The notes under the pieces: generated by a model
Seen by the model: only the letters and a program-made list of their open reading frames with translations
What the model was told of the DNA's origin: nothing
Database searches by the model: none
Position numbers and translations under genes: made by a program
Part shown: in pieces, positions 1 through 8,424 of the stretch
Position numbering within the stretch: position 1 is the stretch's first letter
Layout: each line of letters begins with the position of its first letter
Assembly: GCA_017992695.1 (NCBI GenBank)
Contig: JAGOOC010000005.1
Span: 1-50,642, forward strand
Direction of reading: 5' to 3'
Source of the DNA: Bacteroides sp.
GTDB taxonomy: Bacteria > Bacteroidota > Bacteroidia > Bacteroidales > Bacteroidaceae
Length of the DNA: 50,642 nt

Positions 1-173
1 GCTGGAGCGCAGAGGAAGTAGATGCAAAACTGAAAAGCATCATGCAAAGCATCCACGAAGCTTGCGTACAGTACGGAACAGAAGCCGACGGGTATGTGAA
101 CTATGTAAAGGGAGCTAACGTAGCCGGCTTTATGAAAGTTGCCAAAGCCATAATGGCACAAGGTGTTTTGTAA
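1..173 (+). CDS. gdhA: Glutamate dehydrogenase, C-terminal fragment (cut by window edge)
   Basis: The reading frame that enters at base 3 and stops with TAA at 171-173 encodes the last 56 residues of a hexameric glutamate dehydrogenase (2-oxoglutarate + ammonia to glutamate with NAD(P)H). It lines up without gaps with the C-terminus of the complete gene ending at 7043: both have W-S-A, a KYGTE/QYGTE-x-DGY segment, NYVKGAN and GFMKVA. They differ at roughly one residue in three, so this is a separate paralogue and not an assembly repeat. Bacteroides species are known to carry two glutamate dehydrogenases of different cofactor preference; which of the two this is cannot be told from the tail. 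A strong hairpin follows at 215-262. Confidence 0.95.
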   Translation, partial: WSAEEVDAKLKSIMQSIHEACVQYGTEADGYVNYVKGANVAGFMKVAKAIMAQGVL

Positions 174-214
174 CAAAACAAACGATAAAAGGCAATAGTC
201 CAAGCAATAAAAGT

Positions 215-262
215 ATAACGGGGGGGTGAACAAAAGTAATGTTTTGTTCACCCCCCCGTTAT
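215..262. terminator. Bidirectional hairpin between convergent genes
   Basis: A perfect 21-bp inverted repeat (215-235 with 242-262, 6-nt loop) contains seven consecutive G:C pairs. It lies between the glutamate dehydrogenase stop at 173 and the stop of the minus-strand gene at 300, so it can end transcripts from both sides. There is no long T tract on either side, only short A/T-rich flanks. Confidence 0.8.
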
Positions 263-299
263 TTGTTGAGTATGTGTTTCGACGAAGCTTCCACGTAAA

Positions 300-3266
300 T
301 TAGTTCGGCATCAACACCACTCCAAGTTTTTTCTTACCATTCATTTTGACTATTATCGGTCGTTCAAAACGCACATGTCGCAGAAATTTAGTCTCCTCCA
401 CTGCCGGTTGATCGTTGAGAAAGGTTTGATTGTATATACCATCATTCATAAATGCATTGATGGTAAAATAACCCACGCCAAATGAAGTGAGGTTCTGGAA
501 GAAGTGGGTTCCTTGACTGGGATCGACTCGGTAATTCGTCAATCCGGCCTCAACGATAACACGAGCTGCAGAGATGTGTGGCCACTTTACCGGAATGCCC
601 AGCCAAGTATCGCTACTGCCCCAACGGCCGGGACCTACCAACACATAGTTTTTTCCTTCGGCTATGAACTGCTGGTTCATTTTTTCTATCTCCCAGGCGA
701 TGGTTTGGTTGTTTGACGCACTGTACCCATCGGTTTTCACATAGACGATATCGTACACATCGTTAATGACTCCATGCCCCAACGAATTGTTTGACCGCAG
801 CAAGATTTCGTCAGTGGGGATGGTTGAGATATCTTCGTCAAGCACATCTTTCGAATCGACAATGGGGCGTATTTGCAACAAATAGAAGATTCCGGTTTTA
901 TCCTGCTCACGACTCATTGTTGCAGCAAACTCAATTTCGACCGGGCGACGCATCTCCTGCTCGCTGTAACGCAACACCAACTGCAAGATATGCGCCAATG
1001 GGAACACGTCGTGCTGCAAGATGTTGGCAAAGGTAATCACTTTGCGCCCACCGGGGTAAAGTCCGTCGCGAATCACCTGGTCGTGCGGGTCATAGGTAGA
1101 GGCAATATAACGCAGCGCACCATCTTTCTCGGCCTCCTTAACATGAAGCTTTAATAGGTTGAATCCGTCGTCAATAGAGAAGTTTTCGCCTACATTCTTC
1201 AAATCGAGCGCATAGAAATGGGTCTGCGTCTCCTTGAGTGCAATCTCCATTTCACTGGTTTGCAGTATCTGATGAGGGTGATAGGGCGAGAAACGGAGCG
1301 TCATTCCTCCATCCACAATGTATTTGCCCAAACCAAGCGCAAGATTCACCGTACCCTCTTCCGCTTTCTCATCGCCAATTGGGTAGTAATTGAGCGAACG
1401 AGCTACCCCCGACATGGACGGATAGTAACGCTCGCCGTATTGGTTGCCTACCACTTCTTGCAGAATAACAGCCATCTTCTCCTGGTCAATCACATTGGAA
1501 GTAGCTTGCATATAGGCCTTACTGTCTTTGAAATATACCGAAGCGTACACCCCTTTGATGGCATCAGATAGCATGCGCAACATTTCGTAGCGATCATCCA
1601 AGTAAGGAATCATATAGGTATTGTATATTCCAGCAAAGGGTTGATAGTGAGAATCCTCGAGAAGAGACGACGAACGGATGGCCAGAGGCGCCTTCACCAC
1701 GTCGAAGAAGGTAAAGAAGTCTTCAATCAAACTATCGGGCAGTTTCGCTTTCAGGAAGTATTTCAGAATGGTATCGTCATCGGCATCCGAAAGGGCTACC
1801 TGATAGAGGTTGTTCGTATCCATAAACTCATCGAACACATCGGTACAAAGCACCAACGTTTTGGGAATGGCTACCTGTGCATTCTCAAACTCTCCGAACT
1901 CGGGGTAACGCTTCACCATGTTGTCGATAAAAGCCAAACCACGCCCTTTACCGCCCAATGAACCTTCGCCAATGCGCGCAAAGTTGGAGTAGCGATCAAA
2001 GCGGTCGCGTTTAAACACAGCGACCACCCCTTGGTTCTTCATCTTGCGGTATTTGATAATGGCCTCGAAAATAATCTTTCGATGCGCATCCACATCTTGT
2101 AGGCTGTTCCACGTGATCGGGCGTAAGAATTCGGCCACAGGAAACATGGCACGCGAGTAGAGCCAACGCGAAACATGGTTGCGCCGGATGTGGTAAAGAA
2201 GCGATTCGGCAGGGATGGCAAACAGAATATTCTGCAGCTCCTTCAGGTTCCGCACACGGGCAATCTCTTCGAGGGTATCGGGGTTGCGAAAGATAAAGTC
2301 TCCAAAGCCAAAGTCATCGGCTACGATGCGCCGTAAATCGACATCCATCTTCTTCGAGTTCTTGTCGATAAAGCTGGCACCATACTTGATCGCATAAGCA
2401 GCATTCGCCGATTCGGACGATTGAATAATCAGCGGCACAAACTCATCGCGCTTGCGCACCTCGGCACAGAGTTTGATACCGGCAAGCGAGTCTTTCTTAC
2501 CACGTTCTACCCGAGGGAAACGAACATCGGTAATGATTCCGAGAATGTTGTTGGCATACTTAGTATAGATAGCCATCGCCTCTTCATAAGTGCGTGCAAG
2601 TACAATCTTCGGGCGACCGCGCATGCGGAGTGTTCGCTGATGCGCATTAAGTGCTTCGGTAGAGAACTCCTGGCTCTGCTTCAACACAAATTTATAGAGA
2701 TTGGGCAAGATGGATGAGTAGAACCGAATGCCGTCTTCGACCAACAAGATGAGCTGCACGCCCACCTCGGCCACATCGTGCTCCAGGTTCATTTTATCTT
2801 CAATCAGCTTGATGATAGAGAGTAGCAAATCAGTATTGCCCAACCAGCAAAATACATATTCAAAGGCACTGAGGTCTTCGTTGATAATCCGCTTGGTGAT
2901 GCCATGGCTAAACGGAGTCAAGATGACAATGGGAATATGCTCGTATTTACTCTTGATGTGACGGCCAATGTCAAAACTATCATTGTCGCCGGTGCTTGGC
3001 ATACAAATGACCAGATCGAAAGAGACCTTTTCGAGTTGTGCGAATGCCTCCTCCTCGGTAGATACTTGAGTAAAACGAGGTGGGTAGCGCAAGGAGAGTG
3101 AGGTGTATTCATTGAAAATTTTTTCATCAATGCGTCCGTCGTCTTCGAGCATAAAGGCATCGTAGGGGTTGGCAATCAGTAGCACATTAAAGATACGACG
3201 CGTCATCAGGTTAGCAAACTGTGTGTCTTTAAAGTAAAGTTGATTTAATTTGTATTTACTGAGCAT
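300..3266 (-). CDS. Receiver-like / PEP-pyruvate-binding (PPDK-type ATP-grasp) fusion protein
   Basis: A 988-residue cytoplasmic protein. Residues about 25-155 look like a degenerate receiver fold. Residues about 170-315 look like a second receiver and keep the acidic pair (LLVED), a candidate phospho-acceptor Asp (ITDVRFPR), a Ser/Ser switch (IIQSSES) and the DK motif. From about residue 430 there is a pyruvate phosphate dikinase / PEP synthase N-terminal ATP-grasp domain (GEGSLGGKGRGL, LAIRSSSLLEDS, YLLQIRPI). The C-terminal part holds a GPGRWGS motif. The swivelling phosphohistidine domain and PEP-binding barrel of true PEP synthase are absent, so it is unlikely to make PEP by itself. Start chosen at MLSKYKL, 18 nt inside the promoter at 3291-3298; an internal ATG (MTRRIF) is also possible. 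The substrate is unknown; a phosphotransfer or sensing role is inference. Confidence 0.85.
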   Translation of the reverse strand: MLSKYKLNQLYFKDTQFANLMTRRIFNVLLIANPYDAFMLEDDGRIDEKIFNEYTSLSLRYPPRFTQVSTEEEAFAQLEKVSFDLVICMPSTGDNDSFDIGRHIKSKYEHIPIVILTPFSHGITKRIINEDLSAFEYVFCWLGNTDLLLSIIKLIEDKMNLEHDVAEVGVQLILLVEDGIRFYSSILPNLYKFVLKQSQEFSTEALNAHQRTLRMRGRPKIVLARTYEEAMAIYTKYANNILGIITDVRFPRVERGKKDSLAGIKLCAEVRKRDEFVPLIIQSSESANAAYAIKYGASFIDKNSKKMDVDLRRIVADDFGFGDFIFRNPDTLEEIARVRNLKELQNILFAIPAESLLYHIRRNHVSRWLYSRAMFPVAEFLRPITWNSLQDVDAHRKIIFEAIIKYRKMKNQGVVAVFKRDRFDRYSNFARIGEGSLGGKGRGLAFIDNMVKRYPEFGEFENAQVAIPKTLVLCTDVFDEFMDTNNLYQVALSDADDDTILKYFLKAKLPDSLIEDFFTFFDVVKAPLAIRSSSLLEDSHYQPFAGIYNTYMIPYLDDRYEMLRMLSDAIKGVYASVYFKDSKAYMQATSNVIDQEKMAVILQEVVGNQYGERYYPSMSGVARSLNYYPIGDEKAEEGTVNLALGLGKYIVDGGMTLRFSPYHPHQILQTSEMEIALKETQTHFYALDLKNVGENFSIDDGFNLLKLHVKEAEKDGALRYIASTYDPHDQVIRDGLYPGGRKVITFANILQHDVFPLAHILQLVLRYSEQEMRRPVEIEFAATMSREQDKTGIFYLLQIRPIVDSKDVLDEDISTIPTDEILLRSNNSLGHGVINDVYDIVYVKTDGYSASNNQTIAWEIEKMNQQFIAEGKNYVLVGPGRWGSSDTWLGIPVKWPHISAARVIVEAGLTNYRVDPSQGTHFFQNLTSFGVGYFTINAFMNDGIYNQTFLNDQPAVEETKFLRHVRFERPIIVKMNGKKKLGVVLMPN

Positions 3267-3290
3267 GATTCTCTCTCGTTATGATTTATA

Positions 3291-3298
3291 CAAAAGTA
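3291..3298 (-). promoter_or_regulatory. Bacteroidetes -7 element for the receiver/ATP-grasp gene
   Basis: On the minus strand this reads TACTTTTG, an exact match to TAnnTTTG, 25 bp upstream of the ATG at 3266. No clear -33 TTTG is visible. Confidence 0.65.
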
Positions 3299-3465
3299 TC
3301 GAATATTGCGCAATATCGGGAATAATTGGCCGGATTTCTTTCCATGCAACAACTCTTTTCCCGGTTCTTGCAGGGCAATTCAACTATTCTTTTTACCTTT
3401 ACCGCACTAAAACTGGTGTTAATCTGTGTTTTACACAAGACATTCAATTAAATACCTCATAAATT

Positions 3466-5577
3466 ATGAAGAAAACAACCCTATTAATCGGTGGAATCAT
3501 GGTGATGTCATGCGCGTCTCAACAACAAAAAATCGTCTATCCCGAGACGGCTAAAGTAGACACCGTAGATGTGTATTTCGGTACACAAGTTCCCGACCCT
3601 TATCGGTGGTTAGAAAACGACACCAGTTCGGCTACAGCTGCTTGGGTGGCAGCCGAGAATCAAGTAACGAACGACTATCTGTCTAAAATTCCTTTCCGCG
3701 AACAACTGCTCAAGCGACTAACTGAGTTGGCTAACTACGAAAAAATAGGTACTCCGTTCAAGAAACACGGCAAGTATTATTTCTACAAAAATGATGGTTT
3801 ACAGAATCAGAGTGTGCTTTACGTGCAAGATACGCTAGATGGAGAACCTCGCGTGTTTCTCGATCCCAACAAGCTATCCGATGACGGCACGGTGGCATTA
3901 ACCGGACTCTCCTTTTCAAAAGACGGAAAGTATGCCGCCTATACCATTTCGCGTAGCGGATCGGATTGGTCGGAAGTATTTGTAATGGACGTTGCTACCG
4001 GCCAATTGCTGGAAGACCACATTGAGTGGGCGAAGTTCGCCGGCCCTTCTTGGCGTGGCGATGGATTCTATTACAGTGCTTACGATGCACCCAAGAAAGG
4101 GAAAGAGTTCTCGAACGTGAACGAAAACCACAAAGTGTATTACCACAAACTGGGCGAGCCGCAATCGGCCGACAAGCTGGTTTATCAGAACCCCGCCTTC
4201 CCCAAACGTTTTTACAGTGCCGGCACCAGCGAAGACGAACGCATCCTTTTCTTTTACGAAGCCGGAGCCGGACGAGGCAACAACCTCTTCATGCAAAACC
4301 TCACCAAACCCGATTCCAAAATCGTGCAACTGACTACCGATTTCGAATACAGCTATTCGCCCATCGAAGTCATTGGCGACAAAATGTATCTCTACACCAA
4401 CTACGGTGCCCCCAAAGGACGAGTAATGGTGGCCGATATCGACAAGCCTCTATTAGCCAACTGGACTGAACTTGTTCCAGAGAGCGAAGCCGTGCTTTCG
4501 GGTAGCCAGGTCATTGGCAACAAGCTTTTCCTCACCTATGATAAAGATGCTTCGAACCATGCCTACGTATATGATCTGGATGGGAAGTTGATGCAAGAGA
4601 TTAACCTACCATCGCTTGGCTCGGTGGGTTTTAGTGGCGATAAAGACGACAAAGAGTGCTTTTTCGGATTCACCTCATTCACCACACCCGGTACCGTTTA
4701 TAAATATGATGTAGATAAAAACAGCTACGAACTCTACCGTGCGCCTAAGGTAAACTTCAACGCCGATGATTTCGTGACCCAGCAGATCTTTTTTACCAGC
4801 AAAGATGGCACCAAAGTACCTATGTTCCTTACCCATAAGAAAGGATTAAAGAAAGACGGAAGCAACCCCGTGTTCTTATATGGTTATGGTGGATTCAACG
4901 TCAGCCTCAACCCCGGCTTCACAACCAGCCGCATTCCTTTCTTGGAGAATGGCGGTATCTATGCACAAGTGAACCTGCGCGGTGGTGGCGAGTATGGCGA
5001 AGCGTGGCACGTAGCCGGAACGAAAATGCAAAAACAGAACGTGTTCGACGACTTTATCGCTGCAGCCGAATACCTGATTACGGACAAATACACCAACAGC
5101 AATAAAATAGCGATCGTAGGCGGATCGAATGGCGGACTGCTCGTAGGTGCTTGCATGACCCAACGCCCGGAATTGTTCAAAGTAGCCATTCCACAAGTAG
5201 GCGTATTGGATATGCTGCGTTACCACAAGTTCACCATCGGTTGGAACTGGGCAAGTGACTACGGCACAAGTGAGGAGAGCAAAGAGATGTTCGAATACCT
5301 CAAAGCCTATTCACCGCTACACAACCTGAAACCTGGCACTACGTATCCGGCTACCCTAATCACTACAGCCGATCATGACGATCGGGTTGTTCCGGCTCAC
5401 TCGTTTAAGTTTGCCGCTATGCTGCAAGCGTGCAACGATGGAACCAACCCCACCCTTATTCGCATTGATAGTAAAGCAGGGCATGGTGCAGGTAAACCCA
5501 TGGCAAAGGTGCTCGAAGAGCAAGCCGATACCTACGGATTTATTATGTATAACTTGGGAATGAAGCCGAAGCTCTAA
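3466..5577 (+). CDS. Prolyl oligopeptidase (S9A), predicted lipoprotein
   Basis: A 703-residue serine peptidase that cleaves short peptides after proline. The N-terminus (MKKTTLLIGG followed by VMSC) is a lipoprotein signal with Cys near residue 16, so the enzyme should be anchored in the envelope. The N-terminal two thirds form the seven-bladed propeller (the DPYRWLE motif at the start is typical of S9A). The hydrolase triad is Ser554 in GGSNGG, Asp638 in DHDDRVVP and His673 in KAGHGAG; the spacing closely matches porcine prolyl oligopeptidase (554, 641, 680). It sits between two glutamate dehydrogenase genes, which suits a role in feeding on peptides and handling glutamate, but that link is inference from context only. 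Confidence 0.95.
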   Translation: MKKTTLLIGGIMVMSCASQQQKIVYPETAKVDTVDVYFGTQVPDPYRWLENDTSSATAAWVAAENQVTNDYLSKIPFREQLLKRLTELANYEKIGTPFKKHGKYYFYKNDGLQNQSVLYVQDTLDGEPRVFLDPNKLSDDGTVALTGLSFSKDGKYAAYTISRSGSDWSEVFVMDVATGQLLEDHIEWAKFAGPSWRGDGFYYSAYDAPKKGKEFSNVNENHKVYYHKLGEPQSADKLVYQNPAFPKRFYSAGTSEDERILFFYEAGAGRGNNLFMQNLTKPDSKIVQLTTDFEYSYSPIEVIGDKMYLYTNYGAPKGRVMVADIDKPLLANWTELVPESEAVLSGSQVIGNKLFLTYDKDASNHAYVYDLDGKLMQEINLPSLGSVGFSGDKDDKECFFGFTSFTTPGTVYKYDVDKNSYELYRAPKVNFNADDFVTQQIFFTSKDGTKVPMFLTHKKGLKKDGSNPVFLYGYGGFNVSLNPGFTTSRIPFLENGGIYAQVNLRGGGEYGEAWHVAGTKMQKQNVFDDFIAAAEYLITDKYTNSNKIAIVGGSNGGLLVGACMTQRPELFKVAIPQVGVLDMLRYHKFTIGWNWASDYGTSEESKEMFEYLKAYSPLHNLKPGTTYPATLITTADHDDRVVPAHSFKFAAMLQACNDGTNPTLIRIDSKAGHGAGKPMAKVLEEQADTYGFIMYNLGMKPKL

Positions 5578-5645
5578 GCGAATATCATTTTATCATTATT
5601 AATCAAAATATCTCCATCAAAAGTACCACACATCGAAAGTTTTCA

Positions 5646-5653
5646 TATATTTG
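5646..5653 (+). promoter_or_regulatory. -7 element for gdhA
   Basis: TATATTTG fits TAnnTTTG exactly and lies 52 bp before the gdhA ATG, giving a leader of about 45 nt. Confidence 0.65.
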
Positions 5654-5705
5654 TACCGTCAGCCGCTGACACTTTATCAGAATCAACCTTTAAAAGTATA
5701 CTGTT

Positions 5706-7043
5706 ATGAACATCGAGAAAATCATGTCCTCGTTAGAGGCAAAACACCCTGGTGAGTCTGAATATCTTCAAGCCGTGAAGGAAGTGCTTGTTTCCATTGA
5801 AGAGATATACAACCAACACCCCGAATTTGAGAAAGTTAAAATCATTGAGAGATTGGTTGAACCCGACCGCATCTTTACCTTTCGCGTAACTTGGGTAGAT
5901 GATAAAGGCGATGTTCAAACAAACTTAGGCTATCGGGTACAGTTCAACAATGCCATCGGGCCCTACAAAGGGGGTATCCGCTTCCATGCTTCGGTCAACC
6001 TCTCCATCCTAAAGTTCTTGGCTTTTGAGCAGACGTTCAAGAATGCACTCACTACGCTGCCCATGGGTGGTGGTAAAGGGGGGTCGGACTTTTCGCCCCG
6101 TGGTAAGAGCGATGGTGAAACGATGCGATTCTGTCAGGCCTTTATGCTTGAGTTGTGGCGCCATTTAGGTCCCGACATGGATGTGCCTGCGGGCGACATC
6201 GGGGTAGGCGGACGCGAAGTGGGCTATATGTTTGGCATGTACAAGAAGCTGACTCGAGAGTTTACCGGCACCTTTACCGGCAAAGGATTGGAGTTTGGCG
6301 GTTCACTCATTCGCCCCGAGGCTACCGGCTTTGGTGGTCTCTATTTCGTGCATCAAATGCTCGAGACCAAAGGCGTGGATATTAAAGGAAAGACCGTAGC
6401 CATCTCCGGATTCGGAAACGTAGCCTGGGGCGCTGCCCTGAAAGCCACCGAACTGGGAGCGAAGGTGATTACTATCTCCGGCCCCGACGGATATATCTAT
6501 GATCCGAATGGCATTAGCGGCGAGAAGATCGACTATATGCTCGAGCTCCGATCAAGCGGAAACGACATAGTAGCTCCTTATGCCGACCAGTTCGCAGGTG
6601 CTACCTTCGTAGCAGGCAAGCGTCCATGGGAAGTAAAAGCAGACATTGCACTGCCTTGCGCCACGCAAAACGAATTGAATGGAGAAGATGCCAAGCAGCT
6701 TATCCAGAACAACGTGCTTTGCGTTGGCGAAATTTCGAATATGGGTTGTACCCCCGAAGCGATTGATCTGTTTATTGAACATAAAGTGATGTATGCACCG
6801 GGCAAGGCCGTGAATGCCGGTGGCGTAGCTACCTCGGGGCTCGAAATGTCGCAGAACGCCATGCACCTAAGCTGGAGTGCGGCCGAAGTAGACGAGAAAC
6901 TCCTATCGATTATGCATGGCATTCATGCACAATGTGTGAAGTATGGCACAGAACCCGATGGATATATCAATTATGTAAAGGGTGCCAACATCGGAGGCTT
7001 CATGAAGGTGGCTCATGCAATGATAGGACAAGGGATTATTTAA
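5706..7043 (+). CDS. gdhA: NAD(P)-dependent glutamate dehydrogenase
   Basis: A 445-residue protein of the usual length for the hexameric bacterial enzyme. It catalyses reversible amination of 2-oxoglutarate to glutamate. The dimerisation domain contains GPYKGGIRFH and the PMGGGKGGSDF signature with the catalytic-site lysine at about residue 124; the Rossmann part follows (GFGNVAWGAA). It has its own promoter and a hairpin terminator at 7146-7185. A 22-bp tandem array begins at the very next base after its stop codon. A second glutamate dehydrogenase ends at 173, five kilobases upstream. Cofactor preference (NAD or NADP) is not decided here. Confidence 0.97.
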   Translation: MNIEKIMSSLEAKHPGESEYLQAVKEVLVSIEEIYNQHPEFEKVKIIERLVEPDRIFTFRVTWVDDKGDVQTNLGYRVQFNNAIGPYKGGIRFHASVNLSILKFLAFEQTFKNALTTLPMGGGKGGSDFSPRGKSDGETMRFCQAFMLELWRHLGPDMDVPAGDIGVGGREVGYMFGMYKKLTREFTGTFTGKGLEFGGSLIRPEATGFGGLYFVHQMLETKGVDIKGKTVAISGFGNVAWGAALKATELGAKVITISGPDGYIYDPNGISGEKIDYMLELRSSGNDIVAPYADQFAGATFVAGKRPWEVKADIALPCATQNELNGEDAKQLIQNNVLCVGEISNMGCTPEAIDLFIEHKVMYAPGKAVNAGGVATSGLEMSQNAMHLSWSAAEVDEKLLSIMHGIHAQCVKYGTEPDGYINYVKGANIGGFMKVAHAMIGQGII

Positions 7044-7153
7044 GGAGCAAGCGTTCCAATGCGGTGAAACTGCGGTTCCTCCGCATTGAAACAAAAGTTT
7101 CACCTTGGAGAAACAAAAGTTTCACCGCATTGAAACAAAACAACGAGCGTTAC
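7044..7153. repeat. 22-bp tandem array A (5-4-5-8 layout)
   Basis: Five consecutive 22-bp units begin at 7044, 7066, 7088, 7110 and 7132. The layout is arm (5), spacer (4), complementary arm (5), spacer (8). Units two to four start with GAAAC; units three and four read GAAAC, AAAA, GTTTC, then an 8-bp spacer. The first unit has GGAGC/GTTCC arms, and the last keeps only the left arm and runs into the terminator hairpin. The 8-bp spacers include AATGCGGT and its complement ACCGCATT, so longer alternate hairpins are possible. The first unit starts immediately after the gdhA stop codon. Confidence 0.85.
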
Positions 7154-7185
7154 CTCCTCCTTATATTAAGGAGGCGGGTAACGCT
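7146..7185 (+). terminator. Rho-independent terminator of gdhA
   Basis: AGCGTTACC (7146-7154) pairs with GGTAACGCT (7177-7185), extended by CCTCCTT/AAGGAGG with a small bulge and a 5-nt loop; a T-rich tail (TACTTTTTG) follows. Confidence 0.8.
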
Positions 7186-7226
7186 TACTTTTTGCCCCAA
7201 CCGGTTCCATATTCGACTTAAATCTG

Positions 7227-7234
7227 TAACTTTG
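7227..7234 (+). promoter_or_regulatory. -7 element for the M24 peptidase gene
   Basis: TAACTTTG matches TAnnTTTG and lies 26 bp upstream of the ATG at 7261. Confidence 0.65.
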
Positions 7235-7260
7235 CCTCTTCAAACTTTAAACTACACAAG

Positions 7261-8421
7261 ATGGTACAACCCGAATTAAAGATGCGCCGCGATAAAATAC
7301 GCTGGCTTATGGCTCAACAAGGTATTGATGCCGCACTCATTACCTGCAATGTAAACCTGCTCTATACGTATGGCCAAGTGGTCAGCGGATACCTATACCT
7401 CCCACTCAATGCTCCTGCACGCTTATTTGTGAAACGCCCCAACAACATTACGGGCGAACACATCTTCTCCATCCGCAAGCCGGAGCAGATACTTGATCTG
7501 CTGAAAGAGAACGATCTTCCGCTCCCCACCAAACTGATGCTCGAGGGTGATGAGTTGCCCTATTCGGAATACCTCCGTTTGGCAGCGATGTTTCCCGACG
7601 CAGAGGTTGTCAATGGAACGTCTCTCATTCGCCAAGCGCGGAGCATCAAAACGCCCGTCGAAATAGAACTGTTTCGCCGTGCGGGTGTAGCTCATGCAAA
7701 GGCATACAGCAACATTCCGTCCGTCTATCGGCCCGGCATGACCGATGTGGAGTTCTCTATTGAGATCGAACGCCTCATGCGCCTCGAAGGCTGCTTGGGC
7801 ATCTTCCGCGTATTTGGACAAAGCATGGAGATTTTCATGGGTAGTCTGCTTGCAGGCGATAATGCCGCCTCCCCTTCACCTTATGACTTTGCGCTCGGGG
7901 GCGAAGGATTAGATTCGGCACTACCCGGAGGCGCCAATGGAACGGTCTTGCAAGAGGGACATAGCGTAATGGTAGATTTGGGTGGAAACTTCAACGGATA
8001 CATGAGCGACATGAGCCGTGTGTTCTCCATTGGAAAATTAAAAGAAGAAGCATACATTGCCCATCAAGTATGTTTGGATATTCAGGAGCAGGTTGCAGCC
8101 ATGGCTCAACCGGGGGCCGTATGCGAAGATCTGTACCATGCTGCCATCGAACTGGTGACCAAGGCCGGATTTGCCGACTACTTCATGGGTGTTACGCAAC
8201 AAGCCCGCTTCATCGGCCACGGCATCGGACTCGAAATTAACGAGGCACCCGTCATTGCACCGCGTGTGAAACAACAATTAGAACAGGGTATGGTCTTTGC
8301 GCTCGAACCCAAAATCGTGCTTCCGGGCATAGGGCCGGTAGGTATCGAGAACTCTTGGGTAGTCACTGCCGAAGGGGTAGAAAAACTAACCCTCTGCAAC
8401 GAAGCGATCATCGAGCTGTAA
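7261..8421 (+). CDS. M24 family metallopeptidase (Xaa-Pro peptidase type)
   Basis: A 386-residue cytoplasmic protein without a signal peptide. It has a creatinase-like N-terminal domain (to about residue 140) and a C-terminal pita-bread domain with the five metal ligands of the family visible: Asp in VDLGG, Asp in SDMSR, His in GHGIG, Glu in ALEPK and Glu in GIENSW. Members remove residues preceding proline from peptides, which fits the prolyl oligopeptidase encoded just upstream. The exact substrate (dipeptide or longer) cannot be read from the sequence. The gene ends only 3 bp before the convergent stop codon of the next gene. Confidence 0.92.
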   Translation: MVQPELKMRRDKIRWLMAQQGIDAALITCNVNLLYTYGQVVSGYLYLPLNAPARLFVKRPNNITGEHIFSIRKPEQILDLLKENDLPLPTKLMLEGDELPYSEYLRLAAMFPDAEVVNGTSLIRQARSIKTPVEIELFRRAGVAHAKAYSNIPSVYRPGMTDVEFSIEIERLMRLEGCLGIFRVFGQSMEIFMGSLLAGDNAASPSPYDFALGGEGLDSALPGGANGTVLQEGHSVMVDLGGNFNGYMSDMSRVFSIGKLKEEAYIAHQVCLDIQEQVAAMAQPGAVCEDLYHAAIELVTKAGFADYFMGVTQQARFIGHGIGLEINEAPVIAPRVKQQLEQGMVFALEPKIVLPGIGPVGIENSWVVTAEGVEKLTLCNEAIIEL

Positions 8422-8424
8422 ATC

